DNA from: Lingula anatina
Taxonomy: Eukaryota > Brachiopoda > Lingulata > Lingulida > Lingulidae
Length of the DNA: 20,137 bases
Assembly: GCF_001039355.2 (NCBI RefSeq)
Contig: NW_019774525.1
Location: forward strand, 506,395 to 526,531
Reading direction: 5' to 3'
Shown here: one piece after another, positions 16,792 to 20,137 of the stretch
Numbering within the stretch: position 1 is the first letter of the stretch
How the letters are laid out: the number at the start of each line of letters is the position of its first letter
The notes under the pieces: generated by a model
The model's database searches: none
What the model was told of the DNA's origin: nothing
Seen by the model: the letters and a program-made list of their open reading frames with translations, nothing else
Translations under genes and position numbers: made by a program

Positions 16792-18157
16792 ACTCTTTAC
16801 TGGATAGAGGAATATATTTTCTTAAAGATATTTGCAAACAAGTTTTATAACTACCTATTTTCCTACATATACTATCTCTCTCCTTCTCAAAAAGATTGAA
16901 AAAAATGACACACGCAAAATGTTTAATTTTACTCCTACGACTATATCTACTAACGCAGTCCGATTACCATGAAGTGCATATTAGATATGAAGAGCTGGCG
17001 AAAATGTGGAGGAAGCAAAATGGGGAAAATGTTGGGTTATTTCCAAAACCTGTTTTAAACATTCAGGCATAAAAAATGAATCACAAATAATTTGTCATCA
17101 AATAACTAACATTGGTATCTTACAGCGTTGTACTAAATCGGTTGAAACTGATATTTTCGTATACTTAGTATCTGGACCGCCTCGCATCCACTCCCTGGTC
17201 ACTCAGAACTGATGAAGACGTGACATCTCTTTCTGGAGTGTTGGTTACATATGATTCATGGGGGAGGAGGCAGGATATTTTGGACGCATTGTTTACTCAA
17301 TTATCATCATTATCTGATAGGTGAACCTTCATTGACAATTTACTGCAATAAAAATGCATAGGACGCATTTGTTTTAGATATATTTCAAAACACGCCATTG
17401 ATAAAATTAATCTCATACCCTAACACCCCCCACAATGAAACATTATTTACGTCACTGGTTATGATCAAATGCACGTTTTTTTATCTGAACAGAGTTTAGT
17501 ATATGTGACCGACCTGATTGTACTATGACGTCATCTGCTGGAATCAGCAGACTAAAACTTTATAAACTTTAAATCATGTGATCATATCTGAATGTGCGAT
17601 GTTGTAGTCTTCATTTACCTTCACAATGACAGATAAACTTGCGAATATGTGTGTGTGTGTGCGTGGAACCTGGTCATGATAACGAAGGCGTTTATTAAAT
17701 TATCCCAGATTTTTACAGAATTTTGGCCAGTGGCAGGAAAGAAAGGTTGATTAGTTGAAGAAAAATACCACTTATTCCAGGAAAATCCGTGCAATAATTT
17801 AACACGTCAGCACAAACGCCGTGAAAATACGCTATGCCTATATTTTGCCGAAGGATTTTATTCAAATTGATTTTTTTTTTCACTTTGCATCATACAACCA
17901 GTTATCATAACGCCCGTCTGTACTGTCATGCACAAGTTATAACAGTTTTATTCTACCTCCCCAATATCCTCCTGTCATTTCATGCTGTCAATATTGACAT
18001 ATACAAGATTTCAACATATATCATACATCACATGATTCTTTCACATACAGCACTCGAATAACACATTTTATGTAATAAAAGAAATAAAATTCCATTCGTA
18101 TCAAATATTTTTTTCATCGGGAATTGATATTTCAAATTGTAACGCCTGGCGTTTGGT
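16792..18157. other. No gene recognised
   Basis: AT-rich sequence with a short GT run near 17646. Small open frames occur on both strands, with no splice-bounded candidate or familiar motif. Confidence 0.4.
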
Positions 18158-18245
18158 GGAATACAGAAAAGGTGGTGATTATACGAGAAAGTTTGAAACA
18201 AGAGGAGGTGTGTTAATCTGTTAAACTGATTGCATTCAGCAGAGT
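18158..18245. repeat. Dispersed repeat, copy 2
   Basis: Matches 1580-1665 in the same orientation: GAATACAG, GGTGATT, GTGTTAATCTGTTAAACTGATT, ATTCAGC are shared with minor differences. The copies are about 16.5 kb apart, so this is an interspersed element of unknown family. Confidence 0.6.
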
Positions 18246-18588
18246 TGGATTGATCTACATAGAACGAAATGGAATGAAACCTTAGATTCATTAAAATGTA
18301 TCTTATTATTACTGTAGTGCTCTTAATATTTATCTAGAACATATCAATAAATAAGAAATAATCATTATTATACAGGGTGATATTCTGGCGTCTGTTCTGT
18401 CTCAACATGATTGCGACGTCTTCCACAGAATTGATGAAAATGTGTTAGGTGTGACAAGTCGCTGACCGCTTTGTTTTAAGGTGACACGATGAGTGTCTTC
18501 TCTCGAGGTAGATTCTACTTTATTTTGAATAAATTATGGAAATTTCATAGCAGTTAAATACCACATCCTCGCGATCTAACGTAAGACA

Positions 18589-18624
<36 letters not shown>

Positions 18625-19190
18625 CTCAGCAGAGCCACAGACAAAATGCGAAAAAAAAGCATTGGAATATGAGTTATATATATCTAAACTTTTCTTATTC
18701 GCTGGAACATATTAAGTAATTTTTCTTTGGGGAAATTATTTTTGCTAGCTTCAAACATGAAATAATAGAAATTAAGATAGCTTAGGTGATCAAGATTGCC
18801 GCTATTTGAAATCTCTGATGTGAACATCACTTCCGGACAACCTTATATTACTACAGGCAATCTAATTTGCATATAAGAAAAAAATGCATTTTTTTCTGTT
18901 TTAGAGTCATGTACAGTTTTCATTATTTTTGTAAACAACGATGTCTCTTTACCCTCACAAATTTCCGCTTATTTGTTGGACACGTCCTGTTTATGAAATT
19001 ATTTATATAAATTATAAACCTTCATATCACAGGCGTGAATCACGTTATTACGTCCAAGTCATTACATTGTTAAAATAGCGCCAATAACTGCAGTGGAGCA
19101 TGTAGTTCAATTGCCTGTACAATTCTCCCATAGCATTATTGATTTTTTCTGGAGTGGAACATTTTAGGGAGAGGCGGGCGAGAGAGAGGG
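18246..19190. other. No gene recognised; (TC)n tract at 18592-18620
   Basis: Non-coding, AT-rich, with one dinucleotide microsatellite. Confidence 0.45.
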
Positions 19191-19197
19191 GTACCCA

Positions 19198-19431
19198 TTG
19201 AACTGCAAAATAAAAAGAGAGCCTGGAACTGTTATAATCAAAGTCTATTACAATCTTTGCAAAGAGTGTAAAAATAGCACACTTTTGCAGTTTCTCTGTG
19301 TAGCACTTTGCAGACAACTTGATAATTTTCTATGCCATCTGTCTCTCCCTAACGATTTGTTGACCACGTTAACTGTTCAACTCCCGGCAGAAGATGAACC
19401 AGCCAACGATAGTTTTGACACCCAGGTGTAG
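19198..19431 (+). CDS. Unassigned open frame, possible exon
   Basis: A 77-codon open frame without an ATG at its head. The second half reads like protein, for example DNFLCHLSLPNDLLTTLTVQ and LPAEDEPANDSFDTQ. Two acceptor-like sites (CACTTTTGCAG and TTTCTCTGTGTAG) fall inside it, and CACCCAG|GTGTAG could be a donor just before the stop, so an internal exon is possible. No family recognised; chance is a real alternative. Confidence 0.25.
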   Translation: MNCKIKREPGTVIIKVYYNLCKECKNSTLLQFLCVALCRQLDNFLCHLSLPNDLLTTLTVQLPAEDEPANDSFDTQV

Positions 19432-19439
19432 GAGCTGCA

Positions 19440-20137
19440 CCCTGAACTTAAGATCTTAATAGCAATTAACCCTTGTCGTTTCAAGTAACTGGTAACGCCA
19501 AGGGTATGCCATAGTGCAGAGGTTTGTTTCAAGTTATCTCTGAAGGTCAGGGTAAGCAGCCGGAATAGGGCAAGACGGGAGGGGGGGGGGGCATTTAACC
19601 CTTTCACAACCAGGAGCCAAAAGCGTTCCCTCAGCACTTACCAGATAATATATTTAAGAATCATTCACTATTATTATTATAATGCATTTTCAAACCTGAA
19701 TTAGGCGTAAGAGGGGGAAAGGGGGGTCAACTCTCTCACAATCAACTACGTAATATTTATAATATTTATGTCCAAGTTCTACATGAAGACAGAGTGATCG
19801 CAGCACTATTTCCAACCTGGTCCGGCAACCCTTCACTTAGTGGTCGGTTGTTAACAAGTCAGGAAGACAGCACTAAGGACACTCAGGTAAACTGACCATT
19901 AGTGTTGGGGTCATCAGTTGACCACAATACGGGGGCCACTGTCAATGGGTTATATTTGCAGTTTTCATAGATATTGTATTAATACTAAGTTTATATATGG
20001 TATCAATAATTACCCGTGATCAGCCATAAAATTTCCGTCAACAGATTTCTGTAGCTAGAAAAGCAAGTGTTTGAGATTTGTGTGCAAATAGCAGATAAAA
20101 ATCAGTAAGAAGACAGGAATGGGTTAGCCTCTTTTTT
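19440..20137. other. No gene recognised
   Basis: Non-coding sequence with G-runs at 19579-19590 and 19710-19726. A CAG|GTAAACT site at about 19887 is an isolated donor-like match. Confidence 0.4.

Noticed and set aside
17205-17250. A hammerhead ribozyme suggested by CTGATGA at about 17209, as found in Penelope-like elements
   Set aside because: No GAAA core strand or pairing stems follow at the needed distance; the same holds for CTGATGA on the minus strand near 13077 and 5427.

Overview
This window is AT-rich eukaryotic (metazoan) DNA. It has short exons bounded by GT/AG introns, many microsatellites, decayed retroelements and non-autonomous DNA transposons, and no prokaryotic gene structure. 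A marine invertebrate, possibly a mollusc, would fit, but that is inference from the repeat mix (Penelope-like element, LINE tail, tRNA-derived SINE, MITEs). No clade-diagnostic gene is present.

Region 1 (about 76-3515, minus strand): an apparently complete small gene, assembled by hand from splice sites and reading phase. A start exon and a short second exon are followed by two exons that make a CBM20 (starch/glycogen-binding) domain. Next comes a 39-bp exon, present twice around a single N. Then come four tandemly amplified short exons, all of phase 1-1, and a last exon with a basic/hydrophobic C-terminus, a stop codon and AATAAA. Phases agree throughout except for one extra base inside the CBM20 exon. 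One tandem exon has lost its splice donor. The locus is either a decaying gene or carries assembly errors.

Region 2 (about 4680-7510): a 62-bp minisatellite, a LINE 3' end, a broken HUH replication-initiator (Rep-like) reading region resembling CRESS-DNA virus Rep proteins, short tandem repeats plus an imperfect stem-loop with TAATATTAA in its loop, a Penelope-type GIY-YIG endonuclease fragment, and coding-like but broken sequence of unknown origin.

Region 3 (about 7590-10860, minus strand): wrecked paralogues of the Region 1 gene. These are three partial CBM20 exon copies with stops or lost splice sites, two of them inside a diverged direct duplication of about 0.7 kb, plus two copies of the tandem repeat exon. 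The order implies a former head-to-tail array of the gene, of which the copy at 134-3514 is the best preserved.

Region 4 (about 10860-20137): mostly non-coding. It holds possible plus-strand exons at 12154-13146, three inverted-repeat elements (13268-13463, 16207-16428, 16639-16791), a 51-bp duplication, a tRNA-derived SINE, a dispersed repeat shared with an intron of the CBM20 gene, and an unassigned open frame at 19198-19431.
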